A stretch of DNA of 64,000 bases, from contig NZ_DS264345.1 of assembly GCF_000153925.1 (NCBI RefSeq), positions 551,672 to 615,671 on the forward strand, written 5' to 3'. Shown here piece by piece: positions 45,189-54,515 of the stretch. A model generated the notes under the pieces. That model worked only from the letters and a program-made list of their open reading frames with translations, was not told the DNA's origin and did no database searches. This stretch comes from [Ruminococcus] torques ATCC 27756 (GTDB lineage: Bacteria > Bacillota > Clostridia > Lachnospirales > Lachnospiraceae). Numbering within the stretch: position 1 is the stretch's first letter; each line of letters starts with the position of its first letter. The position numbers were made by a program, and so were the translations under genes.

Positions 45189-45431
45189 CTATTTTTCTTC
45201 AAGTGATTCGGATTCGCCATCTGTGTCATCATCAGTCTTTTTTAAAGATACATATTCTCTGTCGGATGCAGGTTGAAGATCGGCATCAAGATCAAAGTCA
45301 TCATCCTCGGTCTCGGCAGGATCATTTTCCTCTGGAATGTCGGAACTGTTCTTGCAGAAATACGCGACGGCAAGCCCGATCGCCGTTCCGATGACAGCGA
45401 AGATACTAAACCATTTAACAAGTTTTTTCAA
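45189..45431 (-). CDS. Small membrane protein with acidic tail (80 aa)
   Basis: The product has one transmembrane segment near the N-terminus (KKLVKWFSIFAVIGTAIGLA) and a cytoplasmic acidic tail rich in Asp/Glu (AETEDDDFDLDADL, then TDDDTDGESESLEEK). No family recognised. I place the start at a TTG (45431) because AAAGGAGAG lies about 10 bases upstream; a longer upstream frame carries no ribosome binding site. It is divergent from purA. Confidence 0.6.
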   Translation of the reverse strand: MKKLVKWFSIFAVIGTAIGLAVAYFCKNSSDIPEENDPAETEDDDFDLDADLQPASDREYVSLKKTDDDTDGESESLEEK

Positions 45432-45609
45432 TTTGTTGACTCTCCTTTCTGTAAGAAGATGTGCTCCGTCTGTATAATGGAGAAACATCCTGAATGTATC
45501 TGTTATTTTAATACTTTTTCAGGGCAATTACAATAGCAGATTATAAAATCTATTGGCTCCTTTGTTTCAAAACAATTTTATGATCCTTTTATAAAAAACG
45601 AAATAACAT

Positions 45610-45638
45610 TTTACATAATAAGAAAAATATAGTATAAT
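45610..45638 (+). promoter_or_regulatory. Promoter of purA
   Basis: TTTACA (45610-45615), 17-base spacer, perfect TATAAT (45633-45638). A small hairpin GCGGT/ACCGC lies in the leader near 45646-45666. Confidence 0.75.
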
Positions 45639-45707
45639 TCTAACTGCGGTTATTCATAAGTACCGCTCATAATTATTTAAAAGCAACGATGTTCAGGAGG
45701 AATGGAA

Positions 45708-46988
45708 ATGGTAAAAGCAGTAGTTGGTGCAAACTGGGGCGATGAAGGAAAAGGTAAGATTACAGATATGCTTGGTAAAGAATCTGACATCATCGTTCGT
45801 TTTCAAGGCGGAGCAAACGCAGGTCATACGATCGTAAATGATTATGGAAAATTTGCGCTGCATACACTGCCGTCAGGAGTATTTTATGATCATACAACAA
45901 GTATCATCGGAAATGGTGTAGCGTTGGATGTTCCGATTTTGTTTAAGGAAGTTAAGTCTATCGTGGATCGGGGTGTTCCGATGCCGAAGATTCTTGTTTC
46001 TGACAGAGCGCAGATGGTGATGTCTTATCATAAAAATTTTGATGCTTATGAGGAAGAGCGTCTCGGAGGAAAATCTTTTGGTTCGACAAAATCGGGTATT
46101 GCTCCGTTTTATTCTGATAAATATGCAAAAATCGGTTTTCAGGTGAGTGAACTTTTTGACGATGAATTGCTAAAGGAGAAAGTGGTTCGTGTAGCAGAAC
46201 AAAAAAATGTATTGCTTGAACACCTTTATCACAAACCATTGATTGATCCTGATGAATTATATAAAGAACTTGTAAGCTACAGAGATATGGTGGCTCCTTA
46301 TGTATGCGATGTTTCGCTCTTTTTACATAATGCTTTGAAAGAAGGAAAAAATATTCTTTTGGAAGGTCAGCTTGGTTCCTTAAAAGATCCGGATCATGGT
46401 ATTTATCCGATGGTAACGTCTTCATCCACGCTTGCCGCATACGGGGCGATCGGTGCGGGCATTCCTCCGTATGAGATTAAACAGGTAATTACGGTATGTA
46501 AAGCTTATTCAAGCGCGGTAGGAGCAGGGGCATTTGTAAGTGAAATTTTCGGAGAAGAAGCAGATGAGCTTAGAAGACGCGGAGGTGACGGCGGAGAGTA
46601 CGGCGCTACGACAGGACGTCCGAGACGTGTCGGTTGGTTTGACTGTGTCGCTTCAAAATACGGATGCAGAATGCAGGGAACAACAGATGTTGCATTTACG
46701 GTTTTGGATGTTCTTGGATACTTGGATGAAATTCCGGTATGTGTAGGTTATGAAATTGACGGAGAGGTAACGACAGATTTTCCTGTAACACATCTTCTTG
46801 AAAAAGCAAAACCGGTTCTTAAAACACTTCCGGGTTGGAAAGAAGATATCAGAGGAATCAGAAAATACGAAGATCTTCCGGAAAATTGCCGTAATTATAT
46901 AGAGTTTATCGAAAAAGAGGTCGGATATCCGTTTACAATGATCAGTAACGGCCCGGGAAGAGATGATATTATTTATCGTAACCGTTAA
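45708..46988 (+). CDS. purA: Adenylosuccinate synthetase
   Basis: GTP-dependent first step from IMP to AMP. In its 426 residues are the P-loop VGANWGDEGKGKITDML (about 5-21), FQGGANAGHTIV (about 34-45), GSTKSGIAPFYSDKYAKIG (about 127), TTGRPRRVGWFDCVA (about 297) and the base-specificity region SNGPGRDD near the end. The ATG at 45708 is 7 bases from AGGAGG; the ATG at 45702 is only one base away from it. Confidence 0.96.
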   Translation: MVKAVVGANWGDEGKGKITDMLGKESDIIVRFQGGANAGHTIVNDYGKFALHTLPSGVFYDHTTSIIGNGVALDVPILFKEVKSIVDRGVPMPKILVSDRAQMVMSYHKNFDAYEEERLGGKSFGSTKSGIAPFYSDKYAKIGFQVSELFDDELLKEKVVRVAEQKNVLLEHLYHKPLIDPDELYKELVSYRDMVAPYVCDVSLFLHNALKEGKNILLEGQLGSLKDPDHGIYPMVTSSSTLAAYGAIGAGIPPYEIKQVITVCKAYSSAVGAGAFVSEIFGEEADELRRRGGDGGEYGATTGRPRRVGWFDCVASKYGCRMQGTTDVAFTVLDVLGYLDEIPVCVGYEIDGEVTTDFPVTHLLEKAKPVLKTLPGWKEDIRGIRKYEDLPENCRNYIEFIEKEVGYPFTMISNGPGRDDIIYRNR

Positions 46989-47086
46989 TTCATAGTTAAA
47001 AGTAAGGTTCTCGTAAAAGGTATATGGATTTTGTCTTTCGGAGGCTTTTGTTTCCGGGGGAAATAAAGAGTGAATATATGAGAATG

Positions 47087-47123
47087 AGGATGGTGTAAGC
47101 CGATGGTTTTCGCCATCCTTTTG
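47087..47123 (+). terminator. Terminator of purA
   Basis: AGGATGG (47087-47093) pairs with CCATCCT (47113-47119), followed by TTTTG. Confidence 0.7.
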
Positions 47124-47195
47124 TAATATTTTTTAAAGAGAAAGCATAAGATATAAGACCGGGTTTTGAAAAAGCAAGAAGAGGAGGTATATTTT

Positions 47196-47354
47196 ATGCG
47201 CCGGAATGACAGAGAGACAGAAATAAGGATGATGACGATGGAAGAATACCTGAAGAAAAGACAAGCGATAAGGCGGCGCGGCAACATGGGTGAAAATGAA
47301 TGCCATGAAAAAACCGCAGCAGCCTTAAAGTTGGTTGAGTTATTATATAATTGA
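47196..47354 (+). CDS. Small basic protein (52 aa, unknown)
   Basis: MRRNDRETEIRMMTMEEYLK at the start, rich in Arg/Lys, with HEKTAAALKLVELLYN at the end. No known motif. The start at 47196 follows GAGGAGG at 8 bases. It lies alone between purA and a convergent membrane gene. Confidence 0.5.
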   Translation: MRRNDRETEIRMMTMEEYLKKRQAIRRRGNMGENECHEKTAAALKLVELLYN

Positions 47355-47358
47355 TGAA

Positions 47359-47574
47359 TTAATCATCGTTCTGATCATTCTTATTTTTTAAAAGCCGGGT
47401 GATCAGAATAAACCCGTAAAGCAGAACCGGAATTAAAATCGTAGCGGCTATAGAGGCTTTTAACAGGTCGTCTGATGCAGGAGATCCGATCAGAGCAAAT
47501 ATGAGAGTGCAGACATACATTCCGATAAGAAGGATAACACCTATGACTGCAAGGATACGTTTTATGTTTTTCAT
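47359..47574 (-). CDS. Small two-span membrane protein (71 aa)
   Basis: The product has two hydrophobic segments (ILAVIGVILLIGMYVCTLIF and IAATILIPVLLYGFILIT) joined by a short GSPASDD loop, and a charged C-terminal tail. The start ATG at 47574 has AAAGGA upstream. It resembles the small membrane proteins common in Lachnospiraceae chromosomes; function unknown. Confidence 0.6.
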   Translation of the reverse strand: MKNIKRILAVIGVILLIGMYVCTLIFALIGSPASDDLLKASIAATILIPVLLYGFILITRLLKNKNDQNDD

Positions 47575-47760
47575 GATAAAATCCTTTCCTACTATAAAAA
47601 TAATTTTGAATTGACGATCAACATGAAAAAATAGCTTGATCAAGTTTCTTGTTGAACTGAATAGGTATGCTGTAATTATACCTAAAATAATAGTTTACGG
47701 CAAACAGAAATTGTTATATAATGATTTAGATGGATTTTAAAGATAAAGGAGCAATATACA

Positions 47761-48276
47761 ATGAGCGAAAAATGTTTATTAGATCAATGGAGAGATATGG
47801 CTTATGACAGAAACCTGTCAAAAGAGCAGTTAGAGAGTTTTTGGGGAAAATATTTTACAATAGAGACATCGATTTACGAGCAGCTTCTGGATGATCCTGA
47901 TACAGAGGTAAAAGGAACAGTGAAAGAACTTGCCGAAAAATACGGTCAGGATGTAATGACGATGGTTGGTTTTCTTGACGGAATCAACGACAGTTTGAAA
48001 ACACCGAATCCGATTGAGACGATGGATGAGGATACAGAAGTAAGTCTTGGATTTGATAAAGAAAAATTATATAAAAACATGGTAGATGCAAGAGCTGACT
48101 GGCTTTATGAACTTCCGCAGTGGGAAAAGATTTTTGATGAAAATACGAGAAAACGTCTGTACAAAGAGCAGAAAAATTCAGGAACAATACGTAAAGAAAA
48201 GAAAATAGGAAGAAATGATCCTTGTCCGTGTGGAAGTGGCAAAAAATATAAAAAGTGCTGCGGAAGAAATGCATAA
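47761..48276 (+). CDS. SEC-C metal-binding motif protein
   Basis: A 171-residue protein ending in the Zn-binding SEC-C motif [20 protein letters not shown] (Cys-x-Cys...Cys-Cys), preceded by a helical domain ([20 protein letters not shown] at the N-terminus). SEC-C motifs bind zinc and often nucleic acid or ribosome partners. AAAGGAG ribosome binding site; the DUF218 gene starts at the next base after its stop. Confidence 0.85.
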   Translation: MSEKCLLDQWRDMAYDRNLSKEQLESFWGKYFTIETSIYEQLLDDPDTEVKGTVKELAEKYGQDVMTMVGFLDGINDSLKTPNPIETMDEDTEVSLGFDKEKLYKNMVDARADWLYELPQWEKIFDENTRKRLYKEQKNSGTIRKEKKIGRNDPCPCGSGKKYKKCCGRNA

Positions 48277-49005
48277 ATGAAAGAGTATTTCTGGATTTTG
48301 GGAAGTCTGTGTGTGTTGTATTATTTAATACTTGTCATTTATTCCCGCAGACTGCGATCGACCTTTGCGGTTTTTTGGTTGTTGACCGGCGGCGCACATC
48401 TGTTTTTTGGATGTGTGCCGCTTCCTGCATATGTGGAAAGTGTTTTCGGATGGATATGCCTGGGGTTATGGATTCTTTTTCTGACTGTGGAAATTAAAAT
48501 CTGTCTAGGTATGTTTTCTAAACCTGAAAGAGGAGCGCAGTGGATCATTATATTGGGGGCGCAGGTAAGAGGAAGAAAAATTACGGATTCGCTGAAAAGG
48601 CGGCTTGATGCAGCGATTCATTATTTAGAGGAAAATGAAAGGACAATGGTAGTTGTTTCAGGCGGCAGGGGGCCGGGAGAAGATATTTCAGAAGCGGATG
48701 CAATGGAACAATATCTTATCGAACAAGGAGTTGCGGAAAATCGGATCAGAAAGGAAGATCAGTCCGTTTCTACAAGAGAAAATCTGAGTTTCAGTCGGAG
48801 ATTTATTGATCCGAAACATGAGACGGTCGGAATCGTTACAAATAATTTTCATAGTTACAGGGCAAAACTTTTAGCAGAACAGGAAGGATATGCTCATGTT
48901 TTTTCAGTATCGGCTTCTTCAAATTATGTTTTTCAGATAAATTATCTTGTGAGAGAGTTTTTTGCGGTTTTGGCAATTTTTTTGAAAAATAAAAGAATAT
49001 TATGA
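48277..49005 (+). CDS. YdcF/ElyC-type DUF218 membrane protein
   Basis: A 242-residue protein with about three N-terminal transmembrane segments (residues 4-75) and a C-terminal DUF218 domain: IILGAQVRGRKITDSLKRRL (about 91), VVVSGGRGPGEDISEADAM (about 126), TRENLSFSRRFI and GIVTNNFHSYRAKLLAEQ. Members have been linked to envelope homeostasis in other bacteria. Start adjoins the stop of the SEC-C gene. Confidence 0.85.
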   Translation: MKEYFWILGSLCVLYYLILVIYSRRLRSTFAVFWLLTGGAHLFFGCVPLPAYVESVFGWICLGLWILFLTVEIKICLGMFSKPERGAQWIIILGAQVRGRKITDSLKRRLDAAIHYLEENERTMVVVSGGRGPGEDISEADAMEQYLIEQGVAENRIRKEDQSVSTRENLSFSRRFIDPKHETVGIVTNNFHSYRAKLLAEQEGYAHVFSVSASSNYVFQINYLVREFFAVLAIFLKNKRIL

Positions 49006-49055
49006 GTAATGTCAGGACATAATGCTATTGATATTGAATAAAAGGAGGTAGCGTT

Positions 49056-49376
49056 ATGCCGCAATTAAAATGTACAGTTCAGACGTGTGTACACAACAAA
49101 CAGTTTCTTTGTGATCTTGATGAGATTACAGTAGGAGGAGAATCTGCAAAAAATCCGAAAGAGACATGTTGTGACAGCTTTCAGGAGAGAAAGGAAGGAA
49201 GTTACACAAATTCTATGAAAGAGGCTTCAGATTGTTCCTGCGTTGATTGTAAGGCAACAAATTGTATGTATAATAAAGAGTGTGAATGCCATGCAGGAAA
49301 AATCAGCGTAGAAGGCGGAGATGCAAAACAGGCATCGGGAACAGAGTGCGCGACATTTCAATCATGCATAGGCTGA
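49056..49376 (+). CDS. DUF1540 double-domain Cys-rich protein
   Basis: A 106-residue protein with two copies of the Cys-rich DUF1540 unit. The first reads CTVQTCVHNKQFLCDLDEIT to about residue 43, the second CKATNCMYNKECECHAGKIS to the end, each with four or more cysteines placed for metal binding. Often found in clostridial spore formers; function unknown. AAAGGAGG ribosome binding site. Confidence 0.85.
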   Translation: MPQLKCTVQTCVHNKQFLCDLDEITVGGESAKNPKETCCDSFQERKEGSYTNSMKEASDCSCVDCKATNCMYNKECECHAGKISVEGGDAKQASGTECATFQSCIG

Positions 49377-49481
49377 TTGTTTAAAAACATGTTTTAAGGG
49401 TTAAGCAAGAACGAAAAAGGACAAAGCAGTTATTCAAGATAACGGAGAAAAGGAAAATCATATATCCAGAGTAAATGTCAG

Positions 49482-49521
49482 AGGAATCGTCTTAAATTAA
49501 AAGACGGTTCCTTTTATTTTT
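49482..49521 (+). terminator. Terminator after the DUF1540 gene
   Basis: AGGAATCGTCTT pairs with AAGACGGTTCCT (one wobble) around an 8-base loop, followed by TTTTATTTTT. The remainder of the gap from 49377 to 49699 shows no other recognisable element. Confidence 0.8.
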
Positions 49522-49699
49522 GTAATGAAGACGAATTTTGGGAGAGACTTTGGCAATCGCTTACAATCTGCGCGGCAAAATGGCATGGGGTTATGGTACG
49601 GGTTATGATATATTCCGGTTGACGCTGAAAGAATAAAAGCGTTATAATAAATTAATTATAGTTTATCTGATAAACGAAAAAGACTGGAAGGTATATGAG

Positions 49700-51073
49700 A
49701 TGACCGATGAACAGGAAAATGTAGAAAACAAAAAAGATGAAAAGTATAAAAAGAACGAAAAAAATGGTGATAAAACAGGGTATTATGTGAAACAGCCGAT
49801 ATTCGGAACAGGAAAACCTTCTTGGTTAAAACAGCAGTTCGGCAAAACTGTGGCGATCGTAGTCGGCGCTTTAACATGTATTCTTTTTTATTTTCTGCTT
49901 TTGCGGGCAGGACACATATCGGGAGTGATTCGGAAAATATTTTTGGTTTCAAAGCCGATTGTTTACGGATTGGCAATCGCTTATCTTTTGAATCCGATAG
50001 TGAAAGCAGTAGACAGGAAGCTCCTTCCTTTTTTGGAAAAGAAATTTCCTAATTTTAAACAGGCGAAAAGCGTGTCGAGATCCGTAGGAATCTGTATTTC
50101 GATTGTGATATTGGCAACGATTATTTTTACACTGTTTAATATGATGATACCGGAACTTTATAAAAGTATTCGTGATATGATCATGAATGTTCCGAGTCAG
50201 ATGAACCGTTTTATCAGAGAGTTAAGTGAAATGAATACAGAAAATTCGACGATCGGGAATATCGTAGAAAGTGTGATGAAAGAGGCCACTACATTTGTGC
50301 AAAATTGGATGCGTACAGATCTGCTTGGACGCATTAATGATTTTATGTCAGGTTTGACAGTCGGTGTGCTGAATTTCATGCGTGAAATTATGAATATTTT
50401 GATCGGATTAATTGTTTCTGTCTATGTACTGTTCAGTAAAGAAAAGTTTTCAAAACAGTCTAAAAAAATAACATATGCTATATTTAAACCGTCAAATGCC
50501 AATATGATTCTTCATCTTACTATTAAGAGTAATGAAATATTCGGAGGATTTATTATAGGAAAAATCATTGATTCGGCTATTATCGGTGTTCTTTGTTTCG
50601 CAGGCCTGTCGATTTTGAATATGCCATATGCGATGCTTGTCAGTGTGATCGTCGGTGTGACAAATGTAATTCCGTTTTTCGGACCTTATATAGGGGCAAT
50701 CCCAAGCGCGATTCTTATTTTGCTTGCAGAGCCTAAGATGGGGATTTACTTTATTATTTTTATTATCGCCTTACAGCAGTTTGACGGAAATGTGCTTGGT
50801 CCTAAAATATTAGGAGATTCCACAGGCTTGTCGGCATTTTGGGTTGTGTTTTCGATTTTGATCGGAGGGGGTCTGTTCGGAGTTCCCGGAATGATACTTG
50901 GAGTTCCGACATTTGCAGTCGTTTATTATATTGTCGGAATGCTTGTTAATAACAAACTTGAAAAGAAAAAACTGCCTGTCAAGACAGATGCTTATGACGA
51001 ATATAGTTATGTAGAATCGGACGGAACTTATGTCCATGCCGATAAAAATATATTCAAAGAAAAGGAGAGATAA
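49700..51073 (+). CDS. AI-2E family (PerM/YtvI-like) membrane permease
   Basis: A 457-residue integral membrane protein of the AI-2 exporter/PerM superfamily. A charged N-terminus (about 50 residues) is followed by about eight transmembrane segments; the family's conserved segments are GLAIAYLLNPIVKAVDRK (about 91), GVTNVIPFFGPYIGAIPSAI (about 325) and QQFDGNVLGPKILGDSTGLS (about 359). Substrate cannot be told from sequence. It is 4 bases upstream of metA and may share its transcript. Confidence 0.88.
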   Translation: MTDEQENVENKKDEKYKKNEKNGDKTGYYVKQPIFGTGKPSWLKQQFGKTVAIVVGALTCILFYFLLLRAGHISGVIRKIFLVSKPIVYGLAIAYLLNPIVKAVDRKLLPFLEKKFPNFKQAKSVSRSVGICISIVILATIIFTLFNMMIPELYKSIRDMIMNVPSQMNRFIRELSEMNTENSTIGNIVESVMKEATTFVQNWMRTDLLGRINDFMSGLTVGVLNFMREIMNILIGLIVSVYVLFSKEKFSKQSKKITYAIFKPSNANMILHLTIKSNEIFGGFIIGKIIDSAIIGVLCFAGLSILNMPYAMLVSVIVGVTNVIPFFGPYIGAIPSAILILLAEPKMGIYFIIFIIALQQFDGNVLGPKILGDSTGLSAFWVVFSILIGGGLFGVPGMILGVPTFAVVYYIVGMLVNNKLEKKKLPVKTDAYDEYSYVESDGTYVHADKNIFKEKER

Positions 51074-51077
51074 TATT

Positions 51078-51998
51078 ATGCCTATTCGAGTACAAAACGA
51101 TCTTCCTGTAAAAGAAATACTGGAACATGAAAATATATTTGTGATGGATGAATATAGGGCGGCACATCAAGATATCCGTCCAATCAGTATCGGACTTTTA
51201 AATCTTATGCCGTTGAAAGAAGATACCGAACTTCAAATTTTAAGATCACTTTCAAATACGCCGCTCCAAGTAGATGTGACGTTTGTTCGTATGACGAGCC
51301 ATGTTTCTAAAAATACATCAACGAGTCACATTTATAAGTTTTATGAATCATTTGAAGATATTAAAATGAGAAAGTTTGACGGATTTATTATTACGGGTGC
51401 GCCGGTAGAACAAATGGAGTTTGAAGAAGTTGATTATTGGCAGGAATTGACAGAAATTATGGAGTGGACAAAGACAAATGTGACATCAACACTTCATTTG
51501 TGCTGGGGAGCGCAAGCGGGTATTTACTATCATTACGGGATCAATAAAAAAGCGCTTCCGAAGAAATTATCCGGTGTGTACAGACATCGCGTGAGAAACA
51601 GGAAGATTCCTCTTGTAAGAGGTTTTGATGATGTGTTTATGGCGCCTCATTCAAGACATACGGAAGTTCCTCAGGAACTTTTGGAGAAGGATGACAGAAT
51701 CATGATTCTTGCAGATTCTCTTCAGGCAGGTGTATTTATGTGTATGGCCAAAGAAGGGCGTCAGATATTTGTGATGGGACATCCGGAATATGACCGTATG
51801 ACTCTTGATTCAGAATATAAGCGTGATATAAGCCGTGGATTAAATCCTCAAATTCCGGAAAATTATTATCCCGATGATGATTCGGAAAATAAACCGGTAC
51901 TTACATGGAGAGCACACGCCAACAACCTCTATACGAACTGGCTTAATTATTACGTATATCAGGTGACACCGTATGATTTGTATGGAACGCCTTTTTAA
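51078..51998 (+). CDS. metA: Homoserine O-acyltransferase (MetA family)
   Basis: A 306-residue MetA-type enzyme of methionine synthesis. The nucleophile Cys lies in STLHLCWGAQAGIYYHYGI (about residue 142), the catalytic His/Glu in VMGHPEYDRMTLDSEY (about 235-240), and the N-terminal IGLLNLMPLKEDTELQILR is diagnostic. MetA proteins of this kind from Clostridia may use acetyl-CoA instead of succinyl-CoA; the deciding residue was not checked. The ATG at 51078 follows AAAGGAGAG. No riboswitch is seen in front. Confidence 0.93.
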   Translation: MPIRVQNDLPVKEILEHENIFVMDEYRAAHQDIRPISIGLLNLMPLKEDTELQILRSLSNTPLQVDVTFVRMTSHVSKNTSTSHIYKFYESFEDIKMRKFDGFIITGAPVEQMEFEEVDYWQELTEIMEWTKTNVTSTLHLCWGAQAGIYYHYGINKKALPKKLSGVYRHRVRNRKIPLVRGFDDVFMAPHSRHTEVPQELLEKDDRIMILADSLQAGVFMCMAKEGRQIFVMGHPEYDRMTLDSEYKRDISRGLNPQIPENYYPDDDSENKPVLTWRAHANNLYTNWLNYYVYQVTPYDLYGTPF

Positions 51999-52215
51999 TG
52001 TGATATTTACGGGATTTATTGAAAAGTCAAAGTATATAAAATGATGTCAAATATCGGGCTGTATCGCAAAATTGGGAGTACAAAGGGAGTATAGAAGAGT
52101 TTTTATAGGAGTACAAAAAGTATGATATAAATTGTCTTATAGAAACATTGTGGGGGCATATTGTGTAAGTGCAATATGTCTTTAAATTTTATAACTATGG
52201 ACTTTAGTCTGTTGA

Positions 52216-52257
52216 GCCCATTGGAGTTTTTCGTTGATCCGAAAAATGGAGATGGGC
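52216..52257 (+). other. Long two-step hairpin upstream of the IS4 element
   Basis: GCCCAT (52216-52221) pairs with ATGGGC (52252-52257), and the inner TTTTTCG (52227-52233) pairs with CGAAAAA (52240-52246), separated on both sides by TGGAG/TGGAG internal-loop sequences. It lies in a 280-base stretch after metA with no gene; two GGAGTACAAA copies (near 52076 and 52111) are also present there. It could be a structured RNA or part of an older mobile element. Confidence 0.35.
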
Positions 52258-52280
52258 GAAACAATAAACCACCCGCTATG

Positions 52281-53801
52281 CGGGCAATGTCGTCAACTTA
52301 AGAGTATTTGTTAAAAAAAGCTGTATGCTAATAAAGTGATTGGATTTATTGTTACAAATAATCGCATCACAAATAGGACTGCTGATTTTTTTAACAGTCC
52401 GATAGCCTTTTGGTTATGTTTTTATTTAAATACAGCTTTTCATATGGCTGTAATATCTCCGACGTGTATGTTTTCGGTATCTACCAAACTTTCTATCAGG
52501 GCGGATAATGGGACATGTTTTGGAAGCTTCTTCCACTATCCGGCATATCATCTCGTAACATATGGACAAGGGCGACCGCAAAAGGTGTACGATACAGTTT
52601 TTTATACGGTTTAATATATAACTACGGTTAGCCTGGTAAGCATGCCTATTATTGATAGACACAATGATTTTTGAATCTGATTCCGACTTTATAACCGCAA
52701 CTAGATTGGATAAATACATTGCTGCAAAGAACTCCTGTTGGATACTGGCAGGCTTAATGCTGTTAAAGGCTTCTATTTCAAGCCTGTTCTTAAGTTCTCT
52801 ATATTTGCTTTCAACTCCCCAACGAAACTGGTATAAATCTGGAAAGTTCTCCTTAGCTATCTGCTCGGGCATCAGATTTGTCACTAGATATTCTGTGCTG
52901 CCGTCTTCCAATAAAAAGTGAATGCTCCTTAAAGTAAGGGATTCTTTATTACAAGAAGCAGGATATGTAAACAAAGCATCTTCCTGTTCCGATATAGCTT
53001 TCTTAAACGTCTTTGGCACACGCATAAGAAACAGAATTCCTTTGGAGTTTAGATAGTGAAACATGTCTTCGGAAGGATATCCTCTGTCAAAAAGTATGAT
53101 ACTGTTTGGAAACCTAGGTAAAAAATCTACATGAGCTTTAGCCGATTCCCGTTCATTGTAACGATAGGGATGAAGAGAAACGTCAATCAGAATATCGTTT
53201 ATTACATCATAAAGAACGGATGCGGAAGCAAGAGGCGATATGATTTTTGTCTTGTTTGGGTTACCTCCAAACACTTCATAATTCTCTTTTGATTCCGGAA
53301 TCTGTATCGTACTTCCGTCAACGGCATAAATATGGAAACCATTCCAAGTGCGTAAATTTACTGGTTGAAAATAGAATTGTTTCACAGAAAGACGGAATAA
53401 TTCAAGAAATGCTTTATGAGAAATACCCTGTCTTGCCTTTGAAATTGCCTGTTTTGATACAAATATTGGAAGATCAGATGGAAAATTTTCTAAAAATCGG
53501 GCATAGTTTATAGGAATGGATTTATGAACCGACTGGAGCACAAAATAAATCAAGTTAGAAAAAGAAAGCTTTCCAGAACGTGTAAAAGCATTACCTATAC
53601 GATGCCTTGTCAAGAAATCTTCTGATGTAATAAGGTCATTGGAAGATTGTAAAATGGATGTTAAAAGTTTTGTATTCATAAAATCACCTCGCATTGAAAA
53701 AGTAATCAACGCAAGGCAACATTTTTCTCGCATTTTGTCAAGTGCTTTTAGACATTTTTATTTTATATTTTTGATATATCTTAAGTTGACGACATTGCCC
53801 G
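52281..53801. mobile_element. IS4-family insertion sequence (about 1.5 kb)
   Basis: A perfect 22-bp inverted repeat starting CGGGCAATGTCGTCAACTTA lies at 52281-52302 and 53780-53801. Just outside both ends the sequence reads ACCCG-N5-CGGG (CTATG at the left, TCCAA at the right as reverse complement), so each terminus can form a small hairpin and the true element may extend about 10 bases further. No matching direct repeat of the target is visible at the 22-bp boundaries. Confidence 0.8.
52426..53679 (-). CDS. IS4-family transposase
   Basis: A 417-residue DDE transposase with an intact catalytic set: AVDGSTIQIP (first Asp, about residue 130), IILFDRGYPSEDM (second Asp, about 206) and the Y-(2)-R-(3)-E-(6)-K region FRWGVESKYRELKNRLEIEA (about 294-313). 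The ATG at 53677-53679 follows GAGGTGATTTT; an upstream in-frame ATG lacks a ribosome binding site. It appears functional. Confidence 0.9.
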   Translation of the reverse strand: MNTKLLTSILQSSNDLITSEDFLTRHRIGNAFTRSGKLSFSNLIYFVLQSVHKSIPINYARFLENFPSDLPIFVSKQAISKARQGISHKAFLELFRLSVKQFYFQPVNLRTWNGFHIYAVDGSTIQIPESKENYEVFGGNPNKTKIISPLASASVLYDVINDILIDVSLHPYRYNERESAKAHVDFLPRFPNSIILFDRGYPSEDMFHYLNSKGILFLMRVPKTFKKAISEQEDALFTYPASCNKESLTLRSIHFLLEDGSTEYLVTNLMPEQIAKENFPDLYQFRWGVESKYRELKNRLEIEAFNSIKPASIQQEFFAAMYLSNLVAVIKSESDSKIIVSINNRHAYQANRSYILNRIKNCIVHLLRSPLSICYEMICRIVEEASKTCPIIRPDRKFGRYRKHTRRRYYSHMKSCI

Positions 53802-54427
53802 TTGGACGGGTTGTCATGATTTTGCCAATAATAATTATACTCTAAGTCTTTCTTAAAGATCATCCGTTTTATTTTGTAGTTATGTATCTTTGTAAATATA
53901 ATCCGCGCAAAGTTTATTTTTTCTCTGTCTCTTTCTGCGTGGTTTTTGGCTTTTTCTTTCAAAATACTTGACAAATTCTGTATGTAAAATTTCTTTTAGT
54001 TCTTTTGGCAGCATATCTGATTTTTAGCAGTATTTGTAGCAATGATGTTCGCATTAAATGTGTGTGGGGAAAAACAGAGTTGAATAAGTTACAGAGAGAA
54101 TGGAAAGGCAGAGATGATTGAAGAGGTTGAAAGTGTATTTTATGAGTGTCTGATTCAACTCTTGTTTGAAAAATTTGAGGAGAGGTAAGGGGATGTTTTC
54201 AGAAGGAAAGATTTTATCGGAAATATGGATTTACAAAACATCTTATTTAACATTGGAAATACCTGAGTATCAGTAAATAAAAAGCTCTATCAAAAAGAAT
54301 ATTAGTTAATAGTCTTCTAACAACATATTGACCATCTCGTTTCTTTTTTTAGATAGTCAGTTAAAATCTCTTTTTCAATACATTTCATGCAGGAATGTGG
54401 ATACGGTAAGCGGGATTGCGCCTATCA
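53802..54427. other. Gene-poor stretch between IS4 element and aminotransferase gene
   Basis: About 630 bases without a convincing gene. Short frames exist (for example MIEEVESVFYECLIQLLFEK around 54115-54189, 24 codons), but none has both a good ribosome binding site and a recognisable motif. No terminator, tRNA or repeat was recognised. It may be decayed sequence brought in with, or scarred by, the IS. Confidence 0.5.
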
Positions 54428-54456
54428 TTTACATAAAATGACAACTGTGATAGAAT
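54428..54456 (+). promoter_or_regulatory. Promoter of aminotransferase-dut operon
   Basis: TTTACA (54428-54433), 17-base spacer, TAGAAT (54451-54456), 60 bases before the start codon. Confidence 0.6.
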
Positions 54457-54515
54457 AGAAACAATTCGATTTGAAAATTAAAGAATGTTTTATCATATGT
54501 TAGGGGGCGTTTGTA

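Noticed and set aside
49550..49570. TTGGCAATCGCTTA shared by 49551-49564 and 49970-49983
   Set aside because: One copy is in coding sequence and the match is short; likely coincidence.
54115..54189. 24-codon frame in the gap before the aminotransferase gene
   Set aside because: No strong ribosome binding site, no motif, and in a gap that shows several similar short frames.
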